Made by a program: the position numbers and the translations under genes
From: DASRIA01 sp963768885
Lineage (GTDB): Bacteria > Actinomycetota > Thermoleophilia > Solirubrobacterales > JBBDJG01
DNA: 64,000 bases
Direction of reading: 5' to 3'
NCBI GenBank assembly: GCA_963768885.1
Contig: CAVYJN010000006.1
Location: 620,001-684,000 of the forward strand
Notes under the pieces: generated by a model
What the model was told of the DNA's origin: nothing
Databases searched by the model: none
The model's input: the letters and a program-made list of their open reading frames with translations, nothing else
Part shown: one piece after another, positions 9,318-17,089 of the stretch
Position numbering within the stretch: the stretch's first letter is position 1
Layout: each line of letters begins with the position of its first letter

Positions 9318-10124
9318 ATGGTTCGTAGCGCCGCCGACAGGGCCTTCCTGCCCGCCAAGAACCTGTTCGAGCAGGTCGGCGACATGATGATCCTGACCGG
9401 CAAGACGATCGTCTCGGCGATCCGCCCGCCCTACCCCTACGGCGGCGAGTTCATGAGCCAGTTCCTGTTCGCGCTGCGGCTGTGCTGGTTCCCGCTGCTG
9501 ATCTCCACGATCGCCTTCGGCTACGGCGCCCCGGGCCTGCAGGCGGCCAACTTCCTCACGCTGTTCGGCGCCCTGGACCGGCTCGGGGGCTTCTTCGTGC
9601 TGGCCAGCATCCGCGAGTTCGCGCCCTGGGTGGACTCGATGATCGTGGCGGGCGTGGCCGGCACCGCGGTCACCGCCGACCTCGGCGCGCGCAAGATCCG
9701 CGAGGAGCTGGACGCGCTCCAGGTGTTGGGCGTGGACCCCGTCAAGAACCTGGTCGTGCCGCGCTTCCTGGCGCTGATGCTGGTGACCGGCCTGCTCGAC
9801 GTCTACGCCCTGATCTTCGGGATCTTCGGGGGCGTGCTGGCGGAGCTGGTCTACCACCAGAACCTGGCGGGCTTCTGGGCCACCTTCTTCGCCAACGCCT
9901 CGGTCGTGGACCTCTGGGGCAGTGTCGTGAAGACCACGATCTTCGGCGCGATCATCGCGATCGTGTGCTGCTACAAGGGCATGACCGCCTCCGGCGGCGC
10001 CGCCGGCGTGGGCCGCGCCGTGAACGAGGCGGTCGTGATCGCCTTCTCGGGGATCTGGGCCTTCAACTACGTGTTCACGCAGACCTTGCTCGCGACCCAC
10101 CCCGAGATCTTGGTGATCCGCTGA
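9318..10124 (+). CDS. MlaE/YrbE-family lipid ABC transporter permease (YrbEA-type)
   Basis: Membrane permease of the Mce/Mla class, which moves lipids or sterols across the cell envelope with an Mce substrate-binding complex and an MlaF-type ATPase. The 268-residue protein has five to six hydrophobic segments and the family signature around ADLGARKIREELDALQVLGV, plus the C-terminal YKGMTASGGAAGVGRAV. RBS GGGAGAG precedes the ATG. The stop overlaps the next permease gene (TGATG). No Mce or ATPase gene lies nearby, so its partners must be encoded elsewhere. Confidence 0.9.
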   Translation: MVRSAADRAFLPAKNLFEQVGDMMILTGKTIVSAIRPPYPYGGEFMSQFLFALRLCWFPLLISTIAFGYGAPGLQAANFLTLFGALDRLGGFFVLASIREFAPWVDSMIVAGVAGTAVTADLGARKIREELDALQVLGVDPVKNLVVPRFLALMLVTGLLDVYALIFGIFGGVLAELVYHQNLAGFWATFFANASVVDLWGSVVKTTIFGAIIAIVCCYKGMTASGGAAGVGRAVNEAVVIAFSGIWAFNYVFTQTLLATHPEILVIR

Positions 10125-10953
10125 TGGCCGCCAAGCCCACCACCACCACCCAGCCCACGGGCTGGCTCGCGGTCCCGCGCGACTGGATCGCGAGCCTCGG
10201 CGACATCATCCGCTTCTGCGGCCAGTCCTTCGGCGACATCTTCAACGGCCGCGTGTTCCACTTCTTCGGCGAGGCCCTGCGCCAGGCCGGGATCCTGATC
10301 TTGGGATCGGCCCTGGTGATCTGGGGGATGGTCTTCATCTTGGGCCTGCAGTGCGGGATCGAGGGCGCCTACTTCAACCGCTCCGTGGGCGCGCCCGCCT
10401 ACGCGGGCGTGTTTTCAGCGCCTGGTGCGACCTGCGCGAGATGGTCCCCTACATGTTCGGCTACATCATGAGCGCGAAGGTCGGCACCGGGATCGTGGCC
10501 GAGCTCGGCGCGATGCGCATCAACGAGGAGATCGACGCGCTCGAGGTGATGGGCGTGCGCCCGATCACGTTCCTCGCCGCGACCCGCCTGCTGGCCGCCT
10601 GGATGGTGCTGCCCTTCATCTACATCGCGGCCGTCGGGGTCGGCTTCTTTGCCTCCTACCTGGCGGTGGTGGAGCAGATCGGCGAGGTCTCCTCGGGGGG
10701 CTACTTCCTGATCTTCTGGATGTTCCAGAACCCCCCCGACCTCTTGTTCAGCGTGATCAAGGGGATGGCGATGGCGACCGCGATCGTGGCGGTCGGCTGC
10801 TACTACGGCTACACCGCCTCCGGCGGTCCCGTGGGCGTGGGCCAGGCCACCGCCAAGTCGATGATCCTCAACATGGTGCTCGTGCACCTGATCGGGATGA
10901 TGGGCTCACAGATCTTCTGGGGTGCGAACCCGAGGGCTCCGATCGGGGGCTAG
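10124..10953 (+). CDS. MlaE/YrbE-family permease (YrbEB-type), frameshift at about 10411-10415
   Basis: Second permease of the Mce-type pair. After frame correction it is about 276 residues, with VGTGIVAELGAMRINEEIDA and ALEVMGVRPITFLAATRLLA matching the MlaE signature, and CYYGYTASGGPVGVGQAT near the end. The frame breaks in a TTTT run at 10412-10415: the copy downstream reads GAFTAWCDL here, while this one needs two bases removed or one added to read VFSAWCDL. Coupled to the upstream gene by a TGATG overlap. It is nearly identical over its 3' two thirds to the next gene. Confidence 0.85.
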
Positions 10954-11789
10954 CGCTTGAGTACCGGCCCGCTTCGCCCCCGAGCGTCGGCGGGCGGCTG
11001 GCTCGACATCCCGCGGGACTGGATCGCCAGTCTCGGCGACATCATCGGCTTCGGCGGCCGCGCCTTCGGCGACATCTTCAACGGCCGCGTCTTCCGCTTC
11101 TTCGGGGAGACGTTGCGCCAGGCCGGGATCCTGATCCTGGGATCGGCGCTCGTGATCTGGGGGATGGTCTTCATCCTCGGCCTCAGCTGCGGGATCGAGG
11201 CCGCCTACCTGAACCGCCAGTACGGCGCGCCCGCCTACGCGGGCGCCTTCACGGCCTGGTGCGACCTGCGCGAGATGGTCCCCTACATGTTCGGCTACAT
11301 CATGAGCGCGAAGGTCGGCACCGGGATCGTGGCCGAGCTCGGCGCGATGCGCATCAACGAGGAGATCGACGCGCTCGAGGTGATGGGCGTGCGCCCGATC
11401 ACGTTCCTCGCCGCGACGCGCCTGCTGGCGGCATGGATCGTGCTGCCCTTCATCTACCTGGCGGCGATCGGGGTCGGGTTCTTTGCCTCCTACCTGGCCG
11501 TCGTGCAGCAGATCGGCGAGGTGTCGTCAGGGGGGCTACTTCCTGATCTTCTGGATGTACCAGAACCCGCCCGACCTGCTTGTTCAGCGTGATCAAGGGG
11601 ATGGCGATGGCGACCGCGATCGTGGCGGTCGGCTGCTACTACGGCTACACCGCCTCCGGCGGTCCCGTGGGCGTGGGCCAGGCCACCGCCAAGTCGATGA
11701 TCCTCAACATGGTGCTCGTGCACCTGATCGGGATGATGGGCTCACAGATCTTCTGGGGTGCGAACCCGAGGGCTCCGATCGGGGGCTAG
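10421..11789 (+). repeat. Tandem duplication of a YrbEB gene segment
   Basis: About 530 bp ending at 10953 are repeated, with very few differences, ending at 11789 (offset 834-836 bp). The last 200 bp, including the stop codon, look identical by eye. The 5' thirds of the two genes are more diverged, so the 3' parts were probably homogenised by gene conversion, or the duplication is recent. Three of the frameshifts in the window fall in this repeat, so assembly collapse or mixing is also possible. Confidence 0.85.
10957..11789 (+). CDS. MlaE/YrbE-family permease, tandem copy of the preceding gene, two frameshifts
   Basis: A tandem paralogue of the gene at 10124, starting at TTG with a G-rich stretch (GATCGGGGG) upstream. 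The first 65 residues differ modestly (for example GFGGRAFGD versus RFCGQSFGD), while the rest is almost identical in DNA. Two one-base insertions break the frame: one in the G run at about 11531-11536 (six G where five are expected) and one at about 11580 (CTGCTTG versus CTCTTG in the first copy). If these are real, the copy is dead; if they are sequencing errors, the locus carries two near-equal YrbEB permeases. Followed by the wax ester synthase gene. Confidence 0.78.
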
Positions 11790-11844
11790 CCCTCGCGCGC
11801 CCGACCCCGTAGGGTTCCTTCCTGGATCTGACAGGGAGGCGAGG

Positions 11845-13271
11845 GTGGCGCAGACACATATGGAGCGGCTGAGTCCCATGGACGTGTCGTTTCTCGACCA
11901 GGAGAAGCGCGGCTCGCACATGCACATCGGGGCGGTGATGACCTTCGAGGGCCCGCCTCCGTCCTACGAGGACCTGCGCGCCCACATCGAGTCGCGCCTG
12001 CACCTCGTACCGCGCTACCGCCAGAAGCTCGCGTACCCGAGGCTCGAGATGGGACGGCCCCTGTGGGTCGACGACCCACGCTTCAACCTCGCCTACCACG
12101 TGCGTCACACCGCGCTGCCGAGCCCCGGCACCGACGACCAGCTGCGCCAGCTCACCGGCCGGCTGTTCTCCCAGCGCCTCGACCGCTCCAAGCCGCTGTG
12201 GGAGTTGTGGCTGGTCCAGGGCCTGGAGGACAACCGGTTCGCCGTGATCAACAAGACCCACCACTGCCTCGTGGACGGCGTCTCGGGAGTGGACATCACG
12301 ACCGTGCTGTTCGACACGTCCCCGACGCCGACTCCGGTCGGGGCCGGAGCCGTGGACGCCGGGGCCGGAGCCCTCGGCGGCGACGCTCGTGGCGAAGGGC
12401 GTGAAGGGACTCGCCGAGTTCCCGGTGCGGGTCGCGCGCCGCGCGCTGCACGCCGCCCGCCACCCCGGAGAGACGGCCGGCGAGTTGCGCGAGGCGGCCG
12501 AGGGGCTCGGCAACATCGCGTGGAAGTTCGCCAACCCGCCGCCTCCGACGCCCCTCAACGTCCCGATCGGCCCGCACCGCCGGGTGCGTTGGATCCGCAT
12601 GCCGCTGCAGGACCTGAAGACGATCAAGAACGGGCTCGGCGGCACGGTCAACGACGTCTTCCTCGCGGTCGTCTCCGGCGGGCTCGCCGCGGACGCTGCG
12701 ACGGCGCGGCGTGCGGACCGAGGGCCTCGAGCTGCGCGGGATCGTGCCGGTGTCGATCCGCGGCGACGGCGAGCGCGGAGCGCTCGGCAACCGCATCACG
12801 GCGATGCTCGGCCCGCTGCCGGTGTACGCGACCGATCCACTCGAGCGGCTGCGGATCGTGAGCCGGGCGATGATGGGGCTGAAGGAGTCCAAGCAGGCGG
12901 TCGGCGCGGAGACGCTCACGCGGCTGCAGGACTTCGCGCCGCCGACGATCCTCGCGCAGGCGTCGCGCCTCAACTTCTCCCAGCGCGCGTACAACCTGCT
13001 GGTCACGAACGTGCCGGGGCCGCAGTTCCCGCTCTACCTGATCGGTCGCGAGATGCAGGAGCTGTCGCCCGTGCCGTTCCTCGCGCCGGAGCGCGCGCTC
13101 GCGGTCGCGATCATGAGCTACAACGGCCAGGTCACGATCGGGCTGATGGGGGACTACGACGCGATGGCGGACCTCGAGGAGTTCGCCGGGGACATCGAGT
13201 ACTCCGTCTCTGAGCTGCTCGACTCGTCGCGTGCTTCGCGATCGGCCGAGCAGACCGTGCCGGCGACTTAG
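11845..13271 (+). CDS. Wax ester synthase/diacylglycerol acyltransferase (WS/DGAT), two frameshifts
   Basis: Makes neutral storage lipids from acyl-CoA. The N-terminus has MERLSPMDVSFLDQEK and SHMHIGAVMTFEGPPP; the active site HHxxxDG is THHCLVDGVSG; the C-terminal half has NVPGPQFPLYLIG, typical of the family. The GTG at 11845 has AGGGAGG 6 nt upstream; ATG at 11860 is an alternative. The frame must shift at about 12350-12370 and again near 12691, each by one extra base, to join the three parts; both fall in GC-rich runs. It ends by overlapping the convergent TetR gene by 4 bp. Position after YrbE permeases suggests a lipid uptake-and-storage unit. Confidence 0.86.
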
Positions 13272-13861
13272 CGCGCCAGGCGCGTGAAGAGGCGCTCGAG
13301 GGCGGGGGTGAGGACCTTGCGCTCGAAGTCGGGCTGGGGCGTGGTGAGCTGACCGAGCATCAGCCCCGTGACGGCCGCGACCACGAGGTGCGCGTCGGTC
13401 TGGGGATCGTCGGAGCCGGCCGCGCGCAGGCCTGCCTCGGCGAGCCGCAGATGCGCCGCCTCCCAGCGCAGCACCTGCTCCTGGAGCTCCGGCTGGCGGG
13501 AGGCCTCGAGCACGAACTCGAACATCGCGACGGGGCGCGCCGGCTCGGCGAGGTCGGCCGCGAGCGCCTCCGACAGCGCCCGCGCCCAGCCCGCGGGGGT
13601 CACGTGCCGAGGCGCCAGGTCGAGCACCAGCCGCTCGAGCCGCTCGACCTCCTCGGCCGCTGCGAGGGCCACGGCCTCGCGGAAGATCTCGTCCTTGGAG
13701 GAGAACCAGTAGGTCGTCGCCGACAGCGCCACCCCGGCCCGCTCGGCCACCGCGCGATGGGTCAGCGCGTCGGGACCTTCCTCGCCCACGAGCGCGATCG
13801 CGGCACGCAAGATGACTTCGCGGCGAGCGGCACCGCGCGGTGCGTCTGTGCCTTGGTACAT
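13268..13861 (-). CDS. TetR/AcrR-family transcriptional regulator
   Basis: A 197-residue TetR protein with an N-terminal helix-turn-helix (ALTHRAVAERAGVALSATTY, then WFSSKDEIF) and a C-terminal ligand domain of the TetR_C type. The ATG at 13859-13861 gives the usual N-terminal length. An upstream in-frame start at 13912 would add 17 unlikely residues and run through the operator. It is divergent from the diiron oxidase-SCP2 gene and shares with it a 39-bp repeat-rich operator region, one site of which covers its own start, so autoregulation and control of the oxidase are both likely. Confidence 0.88.
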   Translation of the reverse strand: MYQGTDAPRGAARREVILRAAIALVGEEGPDALTHRAVAERAGVALSATTYWFSSKDEIFREAVALAAAEEVERLERLVLDLAPRHVTPAGWARALSEALAADLAEPARPVAMFEFVLEASRQPELQEQVLRWEAAHLRLAEAGLRAAGSDDPQTDAHLVVAAVTGLMLGQLTTPQPDFERKVLTPALERLFTRLAR

Positions 13862-13891
13862 TTGTGCCACTAGCTGGTACAAACATACCAA
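13853..13891. promoter_or_regulatory. TetR operator region: two 16-bp inverted half-sites
   Basis: TTGGTACATTTGTGCC at 13853-13868 and GGTACAAACATACCAA at 13876-13891 form an imperfect 39-bp palindrome with a 7-bp centre; 13 of 16 positions match between arms. Each arm is itself a short GGTAC-N4-(A/G)(T/C)CC-like palindrome, so two TetR dimers could bind. It lies between the divergent TetR and diiron oxidase genes, covering the TetR start codon. Confidence 0.8.
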
Positions 13892-13910
13892 AGGCCTTGG
13901 AGGGTCAGCC

Positions 13911-15173
13911 ATGGCGACCGTCGCGCAACAGATCAGCTACACGGACCTCTACGCCCGCTGGGAGCGCGGAAACTGGCGCGCCACCGAGATCGACTTCACC
14001 GAGGACCGCCGCCAGTGGTGGGACGTGATGAGCGAGTTCGAGCGCAAGGCCGCCCTGTGGAACTACGCGCTCTTCTTCTGGGGCGAGGACGCCGTCGCGG
14101 ACGGGCTCTCCCCGTACATCGACGCGGCGCCGCTCGAGGAGCAGAAGTACTTCCTGGCGACCCAGCAGGTCGACGAGGCCCGCCACGCGGTCTTCTTCGC
14201 GCGCTTCATGAAGGAGGTGTGCGACATCGGCGACGGCACCGTCTCCGGCGGCCTCGAGGCGATCCGGCCGCAGCTCACCTGGGGGTTCCGCATGGTCTTC
14301 GACCGGCTCGAGCGCATGTCGCAGGAGCTGCGCGACGATCCCTCGCTGCCGCGGCTGTCGGCCGCCGTCGCCCTCTACCACGTCGTGATCGAGGCGACGC
14401 TCGCGCAGCCGGGCCAGCACTTCATCACCAGCTACCTGCACGACCGCGACCTGCTGCCGGGCTTCCGCGAGGGAATGGACCGCATCGCACAGGACGAGCA
14501 GCGCCACATCGCGTTCGGCGTGAAGCTGCTCTCCGACATCGCCGCGCCCGACCCCGAATGCCGCCGCGCCGTGACCGACCTCCTGCGCGAGGTGCTCCCG
14601 TGGACCGCGTCCGTGCTCGTCCCGCCGGGCTGGGACCTGCGCTACACGGAGGTCTTCGGCTTCCGGCTCGAGGACATCGCCAAGGAGGGCGCCGACTCGC
14701 TCGAGACGAAGATGCGCAGCGCGGGCATGCCGATCGAGGATCTGCCGGGCCCGCCGCTGTTCGCCTACGGGCTTCCGGCCGAGCGCCGCGTCGAGAACGG
14801 GCTGCGGCTGGTCAAGGGCGGGGTGCTGGGGGAGAAGACCGGCCCGCCGAGCTCCGACCACGAGACGATCGCGGCGCTGTTCGACCTGCTCGGCGCGAGC
14901 CTCGACCATTCCAAGGCGCCGGCCGACCCGGGCACGATCCAGTGGGACTTCGCGGACGCCGAGCCGTGGCACCTGATCGTCTCCAACGGGGACACGCGGG
15001 TCGCGCGCGGTCTCGCCGAGCGACCGACCGTCACGCTGCAGTGCCGCTTCGAGGACTGGGCGGACGTCTTCGCCGGCCGGGAGAACGCGCTGCTGCTCGC
15101 CGCGCGCCGCCGGCTGCGCACGCGCGGTGACTTCCGCTGGCTGTGGCGCGCGCGCCGCATGTTTCCGCGCTAG
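13911..15173 (+). CDS. Ferritin-like diiron oxidase (R2-like) fused to SCP2 sterol-carrier domain
   Basis: Residues about 1-300 are a four-helix ferritin-like domain related to R2-like ligand-binding oxidases and the ribonucleotide reductase small subunit. Candidate iron ligands sit in QQVDEARHAVFF (E, H), VVIEATLAQPGQHF (E, H) and QDEQRHIAFG (E, H). Residues about 345-420 (IQWDFADAEPWHLIV through VTLQCRFEDWADVFAGRE) look like an SCP2 lipid-binding domain. The fusion suggests oxidation of a bound fatty or sterol-like substrate; this is inference. ATG at 13911 follows GGAGG. Expression is probably under the divergent TetR gene. Confidence 0.82.
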   Translation: MATVAQQISYTDLYARWERGNWRATEIDFTEDRRQWWDVMSEFERKAALWNYALFFWGEDAVADGLSPYIDAAPLEEQKYFLATQQVDEARHAVFFARFMKEVCDIGDGTVSGGLEAIRPQLTWGFRMVFDRLERMSQELRDDPSLPRLSAAVALYHVVIEATLAQPGQHFITSYLHDRDLLPGFREGMDRIAQDEQRHIAFGVKLLSDIAAPDPECRRAVTDLLREVLPWTASVLVPPGWDLRYTEVFGFRLEDIAKEGADSLETKMRSAGMPIEDLPGPPLFAYGLPAERRVENGLRLVKGGVLGEKTGPPSSDHETIAALFDLLGASLDHSKAPADPGTIQWDFADAEPWHLIVSNGDTRVARGLAERPTVTLQCRFEDWADVFAGRENALLLAARRRLRTRGDFRWLWRARRMFPR

Positions 15174-15213
15174 CCGTCCACGTTGCGACCGGGGCCGCGG
15201 CTAACGTGGCCGC

Positions 15214-15435
15214 ATGCCGACCAAGATCTCCTTCTCGGGCTGTGACCCCGTGGTGGTCGACGAGGACCTGCTCGCATCGATCGATCGCCTGTTGAGCGAG
15301 CGCGGGCGCCCGGCCAAGTTCCAGCGCTTCGTGCGCTCCACCGAGGAGCCGCAGGAGGTCTGGATCAACCCGGCGACGGTCACCTACATCGAGGAGTACA
15401 CGCTCTCTCAGCCGTTCGGCGATCCCGCCGGGTAG
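15214..15435 (+). CDS. Small conserved-looking hypothetical protein
   Basis: A 73-residue acidic protein with no motif I recognise; it ends IEEYTLSQPFGDPAG and has a central WINPATVTYIEEY that resembles short proteins modelled as beta-strand modules. The ATG lies 6 nt after a TAACGT hexamer (15202-15207), a spacing typical of leaderless genes in this window, which supports it as real. The gene sits between the diiron oxidase and a convergent TetR gene, ending 3 bp before the TetR stop. No function is proposed. Confidence 0.6.
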   Translation: MPTKISFSGCDPVVVDEDLLASIDRLLSERGRPAKFQRFVRSTEEPQEVWINPATVTYIEEYTLSQPFGDPAG

Positions 15436-15438
15436 CGC

Positions 15439-16047
15439 CTAGCGCCGCAGCTCGCCGGCGACCATCGCACGCGCGGCCCTGCGATAGGCGGCGACGTCCA
15501 TGCGCGGGTACCACGAGCGCTGCAGGAAGAGTCCGTGGAACAGCGCGACGATCGTGCGCGCGACCGCGTCCGGGTCGAGGCCGGGGTCGATGTCGCCACG
15601 CGCCTGCCCGGCGCGCACCACGGCGCCGATCCGATCCCGCCACAGGTTCACCACGCGTCGCACGAGCGCCATCACGTCCGGATTGCGCGAGGCCTCCGCC
15701 CACAGGTGGACGATCGCGCGCGCGCCGGAGTCGTTCCCGCGACCCGAGACGGAGTCGAACACGACCATGATCTGGTCGAAGGCCTGCTCCAGCGACGCGG
15801 GCTCCCCCTGCCTGTCGAGCTCGGCGAGCACCGCTCGCGCGCCGGAGAAGACGTCGTCCGCAATCGCGTGGATCAGCTCGTCCTTCCCGGCGAAGTACGA
15901 ATAGACGGCTCCGGGGCTCAGGTCCGCCTCGCGGAAGATGTCCTGCATCGTCGTGCGGTGCAGCCCCTCGCGCGCAAAGCAGGCGAGCGCCGCGTCCATG
16001 ATCTGGCGCCGGCGTGCCTCCGCGTGTTCCTCTGTGACCTTGGGCAC
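15439..16047 (-). CDS. TetR/AcrR-family transcriptional regulator
   Basis: A 202-residue TetR protein. The helix-turn-helix is at about residues 15-60 (TTMQDIFREADLSPGAVYSY, FAGKDELIHAI); the C-terminal part resembles the TetR_C domain found in BetI/AcrR-like repressors. It is divergent from an alpha/beta hydrolase gene, and the AT-rich 77-bp gap holds a strong promoter for the hydrolase and a perfect inverted repeat just after the -10. It therefore probably represses the hydrolase and itself. Confidence 0.88.
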   Translation of the reverse strand: MPKVTEEHAEARRRQIMDAALACFAREGLHRTTMQDIFREADLSPGAVYSYFAGKDELIHAIADDVFSGARAVLAELDRQGEPASLEQAFDQIMVVFDSVSGRGNDSGARAIVHLWAEASRNPDVMALVRRVVNLWRDRIGAVVRAGQARGDIDPGLDPDAVARTIVALFHGLFLQRSWYPRMDVAAYRRAARAMVAGELRR

Positions 16048-16049
16048 CG

Positions 16050-16078
16050 TTGACAGAGAATATCTATTTCAGTATAAA
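16050..16078 (+). promoter_or_regulatory. Strong sigma70-type promoter of the alpha/beta hydrolase gene
   Basis: TTGACA at 16050-16055 and TATAAA at 16073-16078 are separated by exactly 17 bp. This is the closest match to the housekeeping consensus in the window and lies in an unusually AT-rich gap between a TetR gene (-) and an alpha/beta hydrolase gene (+). Confidence 0.85.
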
Positions 16079-16079
16079 G

Positions 16080-16093
16080 AACGAGCATTCGTT
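16080..16093. promoter_or_regulatory. Candidate TetR operator overlapping the transcription start
   Basis: AACGA-GCAT-TCGTT is a perfect inverted repeat placed directly after the TATAAA hexamer, where a bound repressor would block transcription start. A direct repeat TTGACAGAG brackets the area (16050-16058 and 16095-16103). The adjacent TetR protein is the expected binder. Confidence 0.65.
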
Positions 16094-16124
16094 TTTGACA
16101 GAGCAAGGAGCGAGGAGGAGCGTG

Positions 16125-17009
16125 ATGACCACACAGCTCGAGACCGGCACCGAGCGCGACGGATCGGTCGTCCTGGTGGACGGCCGGACGCTGACCTACG
16201 CGGAGCTCGGCGACCCGGCAGGTGGGCCCGTCGTCGTGCTTGACGGTCCCGGCTCGCGCGGCCTCGCCCGAGCGGCCCACGACGCCGCCGTCATCGCCGG
16301 CGCGCGACTGATCGTCCCGGACCGGCCGGGCTTCGGAGGCTCGACGCCCGACCCCGGCCGCACCTACCGGTCGTGGCCCCCGGACCTCGCCGGGCTGCTG
16401 GACGCGCTCGGGATCGGCTCGTTCGGGATCTTCGCCCAGTCGGGCGGCACCCCCTTTGCCTTCGCATCCGCCGTCGCGCTGCCCGACCGCGTGCGCGCTC
16501 TCGCCTTCACCGGGGCTGTCTCGCCGCTCGGGGAGCGGGGCGCGCTCGACGGCGTCGCGGGGCCGATGCGGATGAACTTCGTGCTCGCGCGGCGCGCGCC
16601 CTGGCTCCTGCGGCCCTTGCTCGGCATGGCGTCCCGCCAGATGCGGAAGGACCCCGAGAAGGCCGCGGGGCGCTTCGTGCCGAACCTGCCGCCGGCCGAC
16701 CGGGAGGTCCTGGCTGCCCACGGGATGCAAGAGATGCACGTGCGCACGACCGCGGAGATCCTCGGCAGCACGAAGGAGATGGCGCACGAGATTCGCATGC
16801 TCGCGCGGCCGTGGGAGGTCGACCTCGGGGCGGTGCGCCCTCCGGTTGCCTTCTGGGTGGGGGAGCAGGACGGCACGCACCCGCCGGAGATGTCGCGCCG
16901 CCTGGCCGCGCGGCTCGGGAACGCGCCGGTAAAGGTGGTTCCCGCGGCGGGGACATTCGGGCTGCGACCCCTCTACGGCGACGTGCTGGCCTTCGCGCTG
17001 CGCGACTGA
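16125..17009 (+). CDS. Alpha/beta hydrolase
   Basis: A 294-residue alpha/beta-hydrolase-fold protein. The fold begins at GRTLTYAELGDPAGGPVVVL, followed by IVPDRPGFGGS and the nucleophile elbow IFAQSGGTPFA, giving a serine nucleophile; a late aspartate in FWVGEQDGTH is plausible as the acid. The substrate is unknown. ATG at 16125 follows GAGGAGGAG. An upstream in-frame ATG at 16050 lies inside the promoter and is rejected. It is divergent from, and probably repressed by, the TetR protein at 15439-16047. Confidence 0.85.
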   Translation: MTTQLETGTERDGSVVLVDGRTLTYAELGDPAGGPVVVLDGPGSRGLARAAHDAAVIAGARLIVPDRPGFGGSTPDPGRTYRSWPPDLAGLLDALGIGSFGIFAQSGGTPFAFASAVALPDRVRALAFTGAVSPLGERGALDGVAGPMRMNFVLARRAPWLLRPLLGMASRQMRKDPEKAAGRFVPNLPPADREVLAAHGMQEMHVRTTAEILGSTKEMAHEIRMLARPWEVDLGAVRPPVAFWVGEQDGTHPPEMSRRLAARLGNAPVKVVPAAGTFGLRPLYGDVLAFALRD

Positions 17010-17089
17010 ACGGCCTTTCGATCACGGCCTGAGCGGACCGCCCGCCCTTCGAGCAGGCGTGAGCTTCGCGCGCCGCACGCGTCTAAGGG

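Noticed and set aside
10411..10415. Programmed frameshift in the YrbEB gene
   Set aside because: A single T-run without a clear slippery heptamer or pseudoknot, and other genes are broken the same way, so error is simpler.
13859..13912. Start of the TetR gene at 13912
   Set aside because: It would add 17 residues and run through the operator palindrome; ATG at 13861 matches the usual TetR length.
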